Assembly: GCA_016719885.1 (NCBI GenBank)
Contig: JADJYF010000021.1
Span: 7,424 to 71,423 of the forward strand
Direction of reading: 5' to 3'
Length of the DNA stretch: 64,000 nucleotides
Source: Pseudomonadota bacterium
GTDB lineage: Bacteria; Pseudomonadota; Gammaproteobacteria; Ga0077536
Made by a program: the position numbers and the translations under genes. The notes under the pieces are model-generated. The model did not search any database. It was given only the letters and a program-made list of their open reading frames with translations, and had not been told where the DNA came from. Positions 31,864 through 40,743 of this stretch are shown here, one piece after another (within the stretch, counting starts at the first letter, position 1; every line of letters begins with the position of its first letter).

Positions 31864-33348
31864 GTGACACCCGAAAGATTCAGAGAATTGCGCGCGGCCG
31901 GTTACAACCGCGTGCCGGTCACGCGGCGCGTGCTGGCCGACCTCGACACGCCGCTCAGCGCCTATGCCAAGCTGGCGCTGGGCCGCCATTCGTTCCTGCT
32001 CGAATCGGTCGAAGGCGGTGAGAAGTGGGGCCGCTATTCGATCATCGGCCTGCCGGCGGTGCGCACGATAGTCGTGCGCGGACGCGAGGTCTCGGTGTGC
32101 GACAACGGCGTGCCGGTGGAACAGTTCGAATGCGACGATCCGCTGGCCTTCATCGCCGACTACCAGGCGCGCATCCATGCGCCGGCGGTGGATGAACTGC
32201 CGCGCTTCTGCGGCGGCCTGGTCGGCTACTTCGGCTACGACACGGTGCGCTACGTCGAACCGCGCCTGCGCGACTCGACGCCGCCTGACCCCATCGGCAC
32301 ACCCGACATCTATCTCATGCAGGTCGACAAGTTCGTGGTGTTCGACAACCTGCGCGGCGAACTCTTGCTGGTCAAGTACATCGACGCCAGCGACGAAACG
32401 CTGCTCGACGACGCGCGTCGCGAACTCGGCGCGCTGGCCGCACGCCTGCAGGCGCCGGCACCAGCCCTGCCCTTGCATACCACCGGCGCGGCGCTGGACG
32501 AAGTCGATTTCCAGTCCGAGTTCGGCAGCGACGCCTTCATGCGGGCCGTCGATCGCATCAAGCGCTACATCGTCGATGGCGATGTCATGCAGGTGGTGCT
32601 CGCGCAGCGCATGTCGGTGGAACTCAACCTGCCGCCCTTGAACGTCTACCGCGCGCTGCGCCATCTCAATCCCTCGCCTTACCTGTTCTTCCTCGACCTC
32701 GGCGATTTCCAGGTGATCGGCTCCAGCCCGGAGATTCTCGTGCGCCTCGAGAACGGCGTGGTGACCACGCGGCCGCTGGCCGGCACGCGCCGCCGTGGCC
32801 GCACGGAAGAAGAAGACCAGGCGCTCGAAAAGGAATTGCTGGCCGATCCGAAGGAGCTCGCCGAGCACCTGATGCTCATCGATCTCGGGCGCAATGACAT
32901 CGGCCGCGTGGCCGAGACCGGCAGCGTGAAAGTCGTCGACAAGATGGTCATCGAGCGCTACTCGCACGTCATGCATATCTCGTCCAGCGTCGAGGGCCGG
33001 CTGCGCGCCGACAAGAGCGCGATGGACGTGCTGCGCGCGACCTTGCCGGTCGGCACCTTGTCCGGCGCACCGAAGATCCGCGCCATGGAAATCATCGACG
33101 AACTGGAGCCGGTCAAGCGCGGCGTATACGGCGGCGCGGTCGGCTACTTGTCATGGAACGGCAACATGGATACCGCCATCGCCATCCGCACGGCGGTCAT
33201 GCACAAGGGCCGGCTCTATATCGAAGCGGGCTGCGGCGTGGTCGCCGATTCGGTGCCGGAACTCGAATGGGAAGAGACCATGAACAAGGGCCGCGCGATT
33301 TTCCGCGCGGTGGCGATGGCGCAGAACGGCCTGGTACCGGCGGCCTGA
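31864..33348 (+). CDS. trpE: Anthranilate synthase component I
   Basis: A 494-aa chorismate-binding enzyme that makes anthranilate from chorismate with glutamine-derived ammonia, the first step of tryptophan synthesis. Seen are the feedback-region SIIGLPAVRT, the catalytic-domain motifs GSSPEILVRLE, RPLAGTRRRGRTEEED, LIDLGRNDIGRV and VGTLSGAPKIRAMEIIDELE, and the terminal EAGCGVVADS. The N-terminus VTPERFRELRAAGYNRVPVT fits Pseudomonas-type TrpE, supporting the GTG at 31864. No trpG, trpD or trpC is adjacent, and no leader peptide is obvious upstream. Confidence 0.95.
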   Translation: MTPERFRELRAAGYNRVPVTRRVLADLDTPLSAYAKLALGRHSFLLESVEGGEKWGRYSIIGLPAVRTIVVRGREVSVCDNGVPVEQFECDDPLAFIADYQARIHAPAVDELPRFCGGLVGYFGYDTVRYVEPRLRDSTPPDPIGTPDIYLMQVDKFVVFDNLRGELLLVKYIDASDETLLDDARRELGALAARLQAPAPALPLHTTGAALDEVDFQSEFGSDAFMRAVDRIKRYIVDGDVMQVVLAQRMSVELNLPPLNVYRALRHLNPSPYLFFLDLGDFQVIGSSPEILVRLENGVVTTRPLAGTRRRGRTEEEDQALEKELLADPKELAEHLMLIDLGRNDIGRVAETGSVKVVDKMVIERYSHVMHISSSVEGRLRADKSAMDVLRATLPVGTLSGAPKIRAMEIIDELEPVKRGVYGGAVGYLSWNGNMDTAIAIRTAVMHKGRLYIEAGCGVVADSVPELEWEETMNKGRAIFRAVAMAQNGLVPAA

Positions 33349-33372
33349 GGATCTTTCCCGGCTCCGTTCGCC

Positions 33373-33400
33373 TGTAGGTGCGAATTCATTCGCACATTCA
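33373..33400 (+). repeat. REP-like element, copy 8
   Basis: TGTAGGTGCGAATTCATTCG followed by CACATTCA, identical to copy 6. It lies between the convergent trpE and pxpC-like genes. Confidence 0.75.
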
Positions 33401-33429
33401 ATGGTGCGGCAGGCAATGCGCGCCGCCTG

Positions 33430-34404
33430 TCATCCTTCGATACTCTCCTCCACGCACAGCGCCTTGATGGCCTGCGCGCCGTCCTGCGCTTGCCTGACGC
33501 TCACCGCCTTGAAGCGGAACACTTCGCCGGGCCGGGCCTGCGCCAGCTTCCAGAACGCACAGCTCGGCACCGTGTAGGGATTGATGAAACCGCCCATGCT
33601 CGGGCCGTCGCTGACCAGGATGATGGGGGTCTGCCCGGCGAGATTGATGGCGCCCAGCGGATAGCCCTGGTCGAGGATGTTGGCCGGTTCCGAGCCGTGC
33701 TCGGGGAGCTTGTTGTAGGCCTTGGAGGTGAATGTCCACTGCGGGCCTTCGAGGCGGAAGCCGGTGCGATCGCTCTTGCTCGACACCTTCCAGTCGGTGG
33801 CGAGAAAACGCGCGTGACCGTCGGCGTCTATCCAGTCGTCGTTGGGGCCGGCCACAGCTTCGACGTCCCAGCGCTTGTCGCTGCGCATCGGCGGACGCGC
33901 GGCGTCCTTGACGCGGCGCCCGGCGCGGCCCTGGCCCGCCAATACCGCCACGTGTTGACCGGCCTTCAAGGCATAGCCATCGAGACCGCCGACGCCGGCC
34001 TTGTGAAAGGTCGAACGCGAGCCCAGCACGAAGGGCGCATCGATGCCGCCGGCGAAGGCGATATAGGCACGCGCGCCGCTCTTGGCGAACGACATGGCCA
34101 GCGTCTGGCCGCTGCGCACCGCGACGCTCTGCCACGGCGACACCGGCACATCGTCGAGCTTGGCCTGCATGTCGGCGCCGGTCAGCGCAATCACGCCGTC
34201 GCGCGTGAAGCGCAGCGTCGGCCCCATGAACTGGCATTCGAGCCCGGCATCGCCGAGCGCGTTGCCGACCAGCAGGTTGGCGAGGCGGAACGACCACGAG
34301 TCCATCGGTCCCGACGGCGGAAAGCCCTTGTTCCAATAGCCGATGCGGCCCGGCCAGTCCTGGATCGAGGTTTCCAGCCCCGCCTTGAGTACTTCGAACA
34401 TCAT
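33430..34404 (-). CDS. pxpC: Biotin-dependent carboxyltransferase-like protein (PxpC/KipA)
   Basis: A 324-aa protein of the AHS2/KipA family, the second half of the PxpBC pair that with PxpA makes ATP-dependent 5-oxoprolinase, or the equivalent domain of urea amidolyase. Family features: LETSIQDWPGRIGYWNKGFP at the N-terminus (normally TTVQDxGRxGxxxxGVPxSG) and GPMDSWSFRLANLLVGN. The late segments PLGAINLAGQTPIILVSDG and MGGFINPYTV also fit. It is nine bases downstream of the pxpB-like gene. Neither pxpA nor a carboxylase is nearby, so the substrate is uncertain. Confidence 0.8.
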   Translation of the reverse strand: MMFEVLKAGLETSIQDWPGRIGYWNKGFPPSGPMDSWSFRLANLLVGNALGDAGLECQFMGPTLRFTRDGVIALTGADMQAKLDDVPVSPWQSVAVRSGQTLAMSFAKSGARAYIAFAGGIDAPFVLGSRSTFHKAGVGGLDGYALKAGQHVAVLAGQGRAGRRVKDAARPPMRSDKRWDVEAVAGPNDDWIDADGHARFLATDWKVSSKSDRTGFRLEGPQWTFTSKAYNKLPEHGSEPANILDQGYPLGAINLAGQTPIILVSDGPSMGGFINPYTVPSCAFWKLAQARPGEVFRFKAVSVRQAQDGAQAIKALCVEESIEG

Positions 34405-34413
34405 GTCTCTCCG

Positions 34414-35286
34414 TCAGAACCGTGCGTCGAGGTCGAGACGCTTGACCCAGTTCTTGTAGTTGCGAACCGAGAAACGCTGGTACTCGACGATGTTGTACTT
34501 GTAACTGCCCTCCGCGACCTTGCGTTCGACCTCCAGGAATTCCTCCATGGAACACGGCACGAATTTCAGCCGATCGCCGGGCTTGAAGATGCACAGATCC
34601 CCTTCGAACTCGGCGAAGCGCCGTTCCCTGTCCCAGATCGGTACCGGCGTGCGCCCGAACAGCTGGTAGCCGCCAGGGCTCGCCACCGGGTAGATGGCGG
34701 TCGACATGCCGCCCATCGACAAGGTGCCCTGCGGTGTCCAGGTGCGTGGCGGGTTGTACTTGGGCGCGGTCAGGCGGCAGCGCGGGTCGAGCGGCATGAG
34801 GAAGGCGAGGCCCGGCCAAAAGCCGAGGCTGGCGGCCCAGTACTCGGTGCCGGAGTGCACGCGCACGAACTGCTGCACGTCGGCCAGACCATTGATGCGC
34901 GCCACGAACTCCGGGTCGTATTCCTTGGAGGGATTGATCTTGGCGCGGTAGTCGTCGATGCACTCGCGACTCCAGGGGTCGAGGTACAAAGTCGGGAAGT
35001 AGAACAGGCGGCTGTCCATCTCGATGTCGTCACTGCCGCCCAGCGATCCGATCAGGCGCTCGACTTCGCGCTTAAGATCGTCGTAGCCGATGATCTCCGG
35101 TTCGTAATGGATGAGCGTGGTGGCGAAGCATGGCGCGGTCTCGACCACGCCGGGAATGGTGCCGCCGGCCAGCGCCGTGGCAAGCCCCTGGCCCATGAAG
35201 TTCAGATCGAGATTCATCTCGTCACCGAACTCGATCAGCATGTAGCGATCGCCGCCCGGACTGAACTTCGGTTGTTCGTAAATCAT
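34414..35286 (-). CDS. pxpB: PxpB/KipI-like carboxyltransferase subunit
   Basis: A 290-aa protein of the AHS1/KipI (allophanate hydrolase subunit 1) family, partner of the following pxpC-like gene. The hallmark segments are LGFWPGLAFLMPLDPRCRL, then LSMGGMSTAIYPVASPGGYQ and LFGRTP. At 290 aa it is longer than typical PxpB (about 220-240), with an extended N-terminus and a C-terminal tail (VERKVAEGSYKYNIVEYQRF) like urea-carboxylase-associated members. Start ATG at 35286. It is divergent from gshA. Confidence 0.8.
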   Translation of the reverse strand: MIYEQPKFSPGGDRYMLIEFGDEMNLDLNFMGQGLATALAGGTIPGVVETAPCFATTLIHYEPEIIGYDDLKREVERLIGSLGGSDDIEMDSRLFYFPTLYLDPWSRECIDDYRAKINPSKEYDPEFVARINGLADVQQFVRVHSGTEYWAASLGFWPGLAFLMPLDPRCRLTAPKYNPPRTWTPQGTLSMGGMSTAIYPVASPGGYQLFGRTPVPIWDRERRFAEFEGDLCIFKPGDRLKFVPCSMEEFLEVERKVAEGSYKYNIVEYQRFSVRNYKNWVKRLDLDARF

Positions 35287-35513
35287 GGCTGTCACCCTCG
35301 TGTGATGCTCGTCCTGGCTGCGCACCACGGCCGCACGTACGCGTGCGCCACAAGGGTGTCCATGGACATCGCATTCTTGCTTGGCCATCGACCGGAAGTC
35401 CAGGCGCCGGGCCGCCCCGCCCACGCCGGCTTCACAGCGGTGCGGCGCTGCTATACTGCGGCCTCGATAAACCACGCGTGCTCGCCCAGGCGCGCGCTTC
35501 GAGTCTCGAACCT

Positions 35514-37082
35514 ATGCGCCGACAACTAGAACAACGCCTGGAGCGCATGCGCGCATCCGGCACCGACCGCCTGCTCGGCGGCGGCCGGAAGGGCCTGGAG
35601 AAAGAAAGCCTCAGGATTGCCGCCAACGGCGCCATTGCCCTGACGCCCCACCCCCGCGCCTGGGGCGCGGCGCTGACCCATCCGTGCATCACCACCGACT
35701 ATTCCGAGGCGCTCGCGGAGTTCATCACGCCGGCCTTCACCGACAGTCGTGACACGGTGCGCTTCCTCGACGACATCCATCGCTTCGCCTACCAGCACAT
35801 GCCCGACGACGAGGTGCTGTGGGCCGCCAGCATGCCCTGCGCGGTGGCCGACGACAGCGCCATTCCGCTCGCCGACTACGGCACATCGAACATCGGGCGC
35901 CTGAAACACCTGTACCGCGTCGGTCTCGATTACCGCTATGGGCGCCGCATGCAGGCCATCGCCGGCGTGCATTTCAATTATTCGCTGCCGGGCGAATTCT
36001 GGCCGTCCTTTCAAAGTGATGAAGAAGACCGCGGCGAGCTGCAGGATTTCATCAACTACCGCTACTTCGCGCTGATCCGCAATTTCAAGCGCTTCGGCTG
36101 GATGGTGCCGCTGTTGTTCGGCAATTCGCCGGCGGTGTGCAAGTCCTTCCTGGCCGGCCGCACCACGCGCTTCCACCAGATGCAGCGTGGCACTTTCTAC
36201 CTGCCCTATGCCACCTCGCTGCGCATGAGTGACATCGGCTACAAGAACAAGAACCAGTCGGCGCTGCTGGTCTCGCATGACGACATCAAGAGCTACGTGT
36301 CGGATTTGCGGCGCGCGCTCAAGCTGCCCTATCCCGAATACGAGGCCATCGGCACGCGCGATGGCGACAAGATCATCCAGCTCACCACCAGCGTGCTGCA
36401 GATTGAAAACGAGTATTACAGCTACATCCGCCCCAAGCGCACCACGCTGCCCGGCGAGCGCCCCAGCGATGCACTGGAGAAGCGCGGCGTCGAATACGTG
36501 GAAGTGCGCGCGCTCGACGTGAACTGCATGGAGCCGACCGGCGTATCGCTGCAGCAGCTGTACTTCACCGAAGTGCTGGTGCTGTTCTGCCTGCTCGAAA
36601 GCAGCCCCAAGCTCACGGCCGAGGAACTGCATGAAATCGAGTACAACGAATTGACGGTGGCGCTGCGCGGCCGCACGCCCGGCCTGGAGCTGGTGCGCAA
36701 CGGCGGCCGTGTGGGCTTGCGTGAATGGAGTCTCGAGATCTGCGCGCGCATGCAGCCGCTGGCCGCGCATCTGGATGCACATGCGGGCGCGACCTTCTAC
36801 CAGGACGCCGTGGCCCGCCAGATCGAGGCCCTCAACGACATGACGCTGCTGCCGTCGGCGCGGGTGTTGGCGGCCCTGCACGAAACCCAGAGCGAGTTCC
36901 ACAGCTATACCCGCGAACTGTCGCTCAGACATCGCGCCGACTTCCGCGCACGGCCGCCGAGCGCCGAGGTCACGCGTGAGTTCGACTCCCTCGCCGCCGC
37001 GTCCCACGCCGAACAGGCGCGCCTGGAAGCCGATCGCAGCGAGCCGTTCGCCGAGTTCATGGACAAGTACCTGCAGCACTGA
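35514..37082 (+). CDS. gshA: Glutamate-cysteine ligase
   Basis: A 522-aa type-1 (proteobacterial) glutamate-cysteine ligase, which makes gamma-glutamylcysteine as the first step of glutathione synthesis. Signature regions are RKGLEKESLRI, TDYSEALAEFITP, GVHFNYSLP, TSLRMSDIGYKNKNQ, LQIENEYYSYIRPKR and VEVRALDVNCMEPTGV. Length agrees with the E. coli enzyme (518 aa). ATG at 35514; the Shine-Dalgarno sequence is weak. gshB is not in the window. The Tat-type msrB gene follows by 67 bases. Confidence 0.95.
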   Translation: MRRQLEQRLERMRASGTDRLLGGGRKGLEKESLRIAANGAIALTPHPRAWGAALTHPCITTDYSEALAEFITPAFTDSRDTVRFLDDIHRFAYQHMPDDEVLWAASMPCAVADDSAIPLADYGTSNIGRLKHLYRVGLDYRYGRRMQAIAGVHFNYSLPGEFWPSFQSDEEDRGELQDFINYRYFALIRNFKRFGWMVPLLFGNSPAVCKSFLAGRTTRFHQMQRGTFYLPYATSLRMSDIGYKNKNQSALLVSHDDIKSYVSDLRRALKLPYPEYEAIGTRDGDKIIQLTTSVLQIENEYYSYIRPKRTTLPGERPSDALEKRGVEYVEVRALDVNCMEPTGVSLQQLYFTEVLVLFCLLESSPKLTAEELHEIEYNELTVALRGRTPGLELVRNGGRVGLREWSLEICARMQPLAAHLDAHAGATFYQDAVARQIEALNDMTLLPSARVLAALHETQSEFHSYTRELSLRHRADFRARPPSAEVTREFDSLAAASHAEQARLEADRSEPFAEFMDKYLQH

Positions 37083-37149
37083 GGCGGCGCCATCGGAACC
37101 CGCCATCGCGGCGACGCTCTCAGCGGTAATTCGAACGCGGAGCAAGGTC

Positions 37150-37710
37150 ATGACGCGCAGAAGCATCCTCAAGCTCGGAGTAGGGAGCTTGGCAACGCTG
37201 TGCCTCGGCATCCGTCGTGCCAAAGCGGAGACACCGGCCGATGCGGCGGCGCTCGCCGCGCTACGACGCGCTTGGCCTAAACTCCGCGCCGCCGGCATCG
37301 CCGTGGTCGAGCCCACCCCCGCCCTGCAGCGCAGCCACGAACAATGGCGCGCCCTGTTACCGGCGGACGCCTATGCGGTGCTGTTCGAGGAAGATACCGA
37401 GCGCCCCTTCAGCAGCCCGCTCAACGATGAAAAACGCGATGGTCTGTACGTGTGTCGCGCCTGTGATCTGCCCTTGTTCAGCTCGGCCATGAAATTCGAC
37501 AGCGGTACCGGCTGGCCGAGCTTCTTCACCGCCATCGAAACCCATCTCGCCACGCAGCGCGACTTCAAGCTCATCTGGCCGCGCACGGAATACCACTGCG
37601 CGAAATGCGGCGGCCACCAAGGGCATGTGTTTGACGACGGCCCCGCGCCGACCGGCCAACGCTGGTGCAATAACGGCGTGGCGCTGCGCTTCGTCGCGCT
37701 CGCGTCCTGA
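37150..37710 (+). CDS. msrB: Tat-exported methionine-R-sulfoxide reductase
   Basis: A 186-aa MsrB. It begins with a twin-arginine signal (TRRSILKLGVGSLATLCLG), close to (S/T)RRxFLK, and an AKAE cleavage region, so it should act in the periplasm. The mature enzyme has both zinc CxxC pairs (CRAC and CAKC), the TGWPSFF and HCAKCGGHQGHVFDDGPAP motifs, and the catalytic Cys in RWCNNGVALRF. It repairs Met-R-sulfoxide in envelope proteins. A GSH-based or thioredoxin-like periplasmic donor is not identified here. It is convergent with the methyltransferase gene. Confidence 0.93.
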   Translation: MTRRSILKLGVGSLATLCLGIRRAKAETPADAAALAALRRAWPKLRAAGIAVVEPTPALQRSHEQWRALLPADAYAVLFEEDTERPFSSPLNDEKRDGLYVCRACDLPLFSSAMKFDSGTGWPSFFTAIETHLATQRDFKLIWPRTEYHCAKCGGHQGHVFDDGPAPTGQRWCNNGVALRFVALAS

Positions 37711-37720
37711 GCCCGCGCTG

Positions 37721-38308
37721 CTACAAGGACTCCAGCGAGAACAGCACCACGTTGGCATCGCGCTTGATGTACAGGCCGCCGCCGACATTATGGAAATACG
37801 GCGCGAGGCGACGCCGATACCAGGCCGCACTGCGCAGGTAGGCGTTGCCATCGGTCAAGGCCTGGTCGCAGTTGTGCTCCCAGTCTTCACGGGTCAGCAC
37901 CCCGAACAACAGTGCTCGATGGCTCAGGGCCGCGAGCTTGTCGAGGGCGCGGCTGGCGGCCTTGTCATCCAGGTATTGCAGGACATCGTGACAGATGACG
38001 AGGTCGTAGCTGCGTTCGACCTGCAGCTCTTCGATGCTCACGCATCGCCAGCCGAAGCGCTCGCAGATGTATTCGCTGACGTCGCAGGCATCGATTTTGA
38101 CGCCCTTGAAGGCGCGGCGCAGGCCCCGATGCAAAAGGCCGGCGCCGCAACCGATGTCCAGCACGCGCGCCACCGGGCACTCGAGCAATTGGAGATAGGC
38201 GCCGGCAAAAGCCGCCAGCCGGTCGAAGTAGGCCGGTTCCGCGATACGCGTGCCGCGATTGAAATAGAAGCGCTCGAAATAGGCGCGGTCAAAGGCATTG
38301 ACGGTCAA
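37721..38308 (-). CDS. SAM-dependent methyltransferase
   Basis: A 195-aa class I methyltransferase. Motif I is VLDIGCGAGLL, followed by KIDACDVSEY (motif II acidic residue), YDLVICHDVLQYL and a late YRRRLAPYF. No targeting signal is seen. The likely start is TTG at 38308, with GGAG eight bases upstream; no ATG/GTG with a comparable ribosome site exists. The substrate is unknown, and members of this type modify small molecules, tRNA or proteins. Confidence 0.75.
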   Translation of the reverse strand: MTVNAFDRAYFERFYFNRGTRIAEPAYFDRLAAFAGAYLQLLECPVARVLDIGCGAGLLHRGLRRAFKGVKIDACDVSEYICERFGWRCVSIEELQVERSYDLVICHDVLQYLDDKAASRALDKLAALSHRALLFGVLTREDWEHNCDQALTDGNAYLRSAAWYRRRLAPYFHNVGGGLYIKRDANVVLFSLESL

Positions 38309-38466
38309 AGTGCTTGCTCCGCTCGTACGGCGATCAGGGGTCAAGATTGGTGAACGTGCGCCGCTAAAGGTGACACGGGCGATTGGCGCTCCGGCGCTTG
38401 GGCGTCGCCCGATCCACAACGAATGCTTCCGCCCATCCCGTCATGGCCTGGCGCACGGAGAGAACG

Positions 38467-40092
38467 ATGACTATACCGAGATTTCCCGGCCTGCTGTTCA
38501 TGCTCGCCCTGGGCCAGGACGCGCTGGCGCTGCAGATGGGGCAGATTACCGGCGAGTCGACACGCGGCCAACCCTTGATGGCGCGCGTCGGTCTTTACGG
38601 CATGCCAGGTGCAGGCGAGCTCGGCGTCGAACTCCTGCCGGTTCACGGCTCATCGCGCGATGCGCTGTCGCGCTATGGATTGCAGGCGCGTGTCAGCGAC
38701 GCTGCGGGTGCAGGACAGGCCATCGTCGTCACCAGCAGCCAGCCCATCGATCTCGAGGTGCTTGCGCTGCGCTTGCGCTTGCGTGACGGCAAGCAGTCCC
38801 TGGTGCGGCACTTCGAATTGACCATACCGGCACCGCTGGCGCGCGCGGAACGCGCCACGCCGACGCGACGTGCGACACGTGCGAAGGCCGCGACGACACA
38901 ACCGGCGTCGCCCGCTACAAGCATCGTCACCGACGGCGAATATGGGCCCGTGCGTGCCGGCCAGACGCTGTGGGGCATCGTCAAGGAAACCGGGCTCGCC
39001 CATGGCGGCGACGGCCAGGCGCTCATGCGCGCCATCGTCGCGGCCAATCCTGCCGCCTTTGTCGGCGGAGACGCTGCGCGTTTACGCGTTGGTGCGAGGC
39101 TGCGCCTGCCGCGCGGCCAGGCAGCGACGCCCGCCGCGGTCGCTCCCGCAGCGCCCGCCGCACCGCAGGCGGTGGACGCCGAAACCGCCGCGCGCTTGGC
39201 GCGACTGGCGGAGAAATTCGAACAGATTCGCGCGCGCTACGCCGCGCAGCAGGCGCGCACCGCGGCGGCCGTGGTGCAGGCGCCGGCCAAACCCAACGCA
39301 TCGAGCGGGTCGGCGCCAATCAAGGACGAGCAACAGGCTGCGGCTGCCGCGTCGACCGTGGTCGACGCCGTGCCCGTACCCGCGCCCGTTACGGCCGAGA
39401 CAACCAAGGCCGGCGTCGCGGCGGCGGCGATCAAACCGCGCCCCGTGCCGGTGACGGCACCACCGGCGGTTACCGACGACAGCCCGCTCGACAGCCTGGC
39501 AACGATGGTCGATGGTCGCATCCTGGTCGGTATCGGGACCTTGCTGCTGCTGGTGGCATTGACGCTGGGCGCACTGCGCTTCGGGCGTCGCATGCGGGCG
39601 CGCCTGGCCGACGGTGGCGAGCGCAGCGCCGAGCGCGACATGTTGGCGGAAATCAGCCGCAAGATCGAAAAACGCGTGCAGCTCGAAGACGAAGTGAAGC
39701 GCATGATTGCCGGACGCATCGACGCTAACGCGGCCGCCTCGCAGGGCTTGTTGCGACCCGCCGACCTGCTGGCCGGCGTACGCGGCTCGCTGGAAGAAAT
39801 CGAGACGCGCATCGCGCACGGCCAATACAATGAGGCCGAGGCGATGCTCGAACAGACCATCGTCGATGCGCCGAATAATTTCCGCGCCAAGCTGCGGCTG
39901 GCGGAGATCTATTACCTCAATGAACGGCACGAGGAGTTTGTCGACCTTGCCGAGGAAATCCACCGTCAACACCGCAGCGACATCGGAGACGAGAATTGGG
40001 CTCGACTGATGCGCATGGGCAAGGTGATCGCTCCCGATCGCCCGCCTTTCAGCGGCCCGGTCGCGGTCGAGGCGGGGCGTCGCGCGCACTAA
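38467..40092 (+). CDS. FimV/HubP-like LysM-TPR membrane protein
   Basis: A 541-aa protein with the FimV layout: signal peptide (MTIPRFPGLLFMLALGQDALA); a N-terminal domain with LQMGQITGESTRGQP; a LysM peptidoglycan-binding domain (about 158-214, VRAGQTLWGIVKE); a long Ala/Pro region; one membrane segment (about 353-372, LVGIGTLLLLVALTLGAL); and a cytoplasmic C-terminal TPR-like domain (EEIETRIAHGQYNEAEAMLE). It is shorter than Pseudomonas FimV (about 920 aa). FimV/HubP proteins organise the pole and type IV pili, and in Pseudomonas support cAMP production. The ATG at 38467 has GGAGAGAACG upstream. Confidence 0.85.
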   Translation: MTIPRFPGLLFMLALGQDALALQMGQITGESTRGQPLMARVGLYGMPGAGELGVELLPVHGSSRDALSRYGLQARVSDAAGAGQAIVVTSSQPIDLEVLALRLRLRDGKQSLVRHFELTIPAPLARAERATPTRRATRAKAATTQPASPATSIVTDGEYGPVRAGQTLWGIVKETGLAHGGDGQALMRAIVAANPAAFVGGDAARLRVGARLRLPRGQAATPAAVAPAAPAAPQAVDAETAARLARLAEKFEQIRARYAAQQARTAAAVVQAPAKPNASSGSAPIKDEQQAAAAASTVVDAVPVPAPVTAETTKAGVAAAAIKPRPVPVTAPPAVTDDSPLDSLATMVDGRILVGIGTLLLLVALTLGALRFGRRMRARLADGGERSAERDMLAEISRKIEKRVQLEDEVKRMIAGRIDANAAASQGLLRPADLLAGVRGSLEEIETRIAHGQYNEAEAMLEQTIVDAPNNFRAKLRLAEIYYLNERHEEFVDLAEEIHRQHRSDIGDENWARLMRMGKVIAPDRPPFSGPVAVEAGRRAH

Positions 40093-40121
40093 GCGCCAGC
40101 TTCCCTGGCGCCTGGCCGCCG

Positions 40122-40736
40122 GTGTCGACATCGCATGTCGGCCTGCTGGCACTTCTGGTCGTCGCCTTGCTCAGCGCCTGTTCTCGTCCCGCCGATCCGC
40201 GCCAGGTCGCCAGCGAGTTCTGGCAAGCGCAACAGCGCGGCGATGCGGATCGCGTCCATCACCTCGTACGTGAAAGCGACGCCGCCAAGCTCGACAGCGG
40301 CTTGACGGTGTTGCCGATCCGCGCCTTCGAACTGGGTGGGCTCAGGATCGACGGCGATCGCGCCGAGCTCGACACGCGGGTCACACTCGCCGGCGACGAC
40401 GCGCTGCATGTCGATGTCGTGACAGTGTTGATACGCGAGCACGATGCTTGGCGCGTTGATTACCCGGACACCGTGCGCGACATCACCACCGACAGCCGCC
40501 TGGCCAAGCTCATCACGCGCGTGCAAGAACTGACCACGCGTTTCGGCGCGGGCGTCAACCAATCACTGGAAGAATTGAAGCGAGCCTTGCCCAAGCTCGA
40601 AAGCGAACTGTCCACCATCGAGAAGGATATTCGCGGCCAGGTGCCGGAATTGCGCAGGCGGCTCGACGAGCTGTTGCGCGACCCGCCGCAGGCACGGCCG
40701 ACACCGCCTGCCAGCCCCGACCGCAGGGCAATCTGA
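40122..40736 (+). CDS. Putative lipoprotein
   Basis: A 204-aa protein with a hydrophobic N-terminus (VGLLALLVVALLSAC) ending in a lipobox LSAC, then a NTF2-like (DUF4878-type) domain (DPRQVASEFWQAQQRGDADRV) and a C-terminal coiled coil (LEELKRALPKLESELSTIE). It starts with GTG at 40122, 29 bases after the FimV-like stop, and is probably cotranscribed. No strong Shine-Dalgarno is visible, so the start is uncertain. Function is unknown. Confidence 0.7.
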   Translation: MSTSHVGLLALLVVALLSACSRPADPRQVASEFWQAQQRGDADRVHHLVRESDAAKLDSGLTVLPIRAFELGGLRIDGDRAELDTRVTLAGDDALHVDVVTVLIREHDAWRVDYPDTVRDITTDSRLAKLITRVQELTTRFGAGVNQSLEELKRALPKLESELSTIEKDIRGQVPELRRRLDELLRDPPQARPTPPASPDRRAI

Positions 40737-40743
40737 GCGGGCG

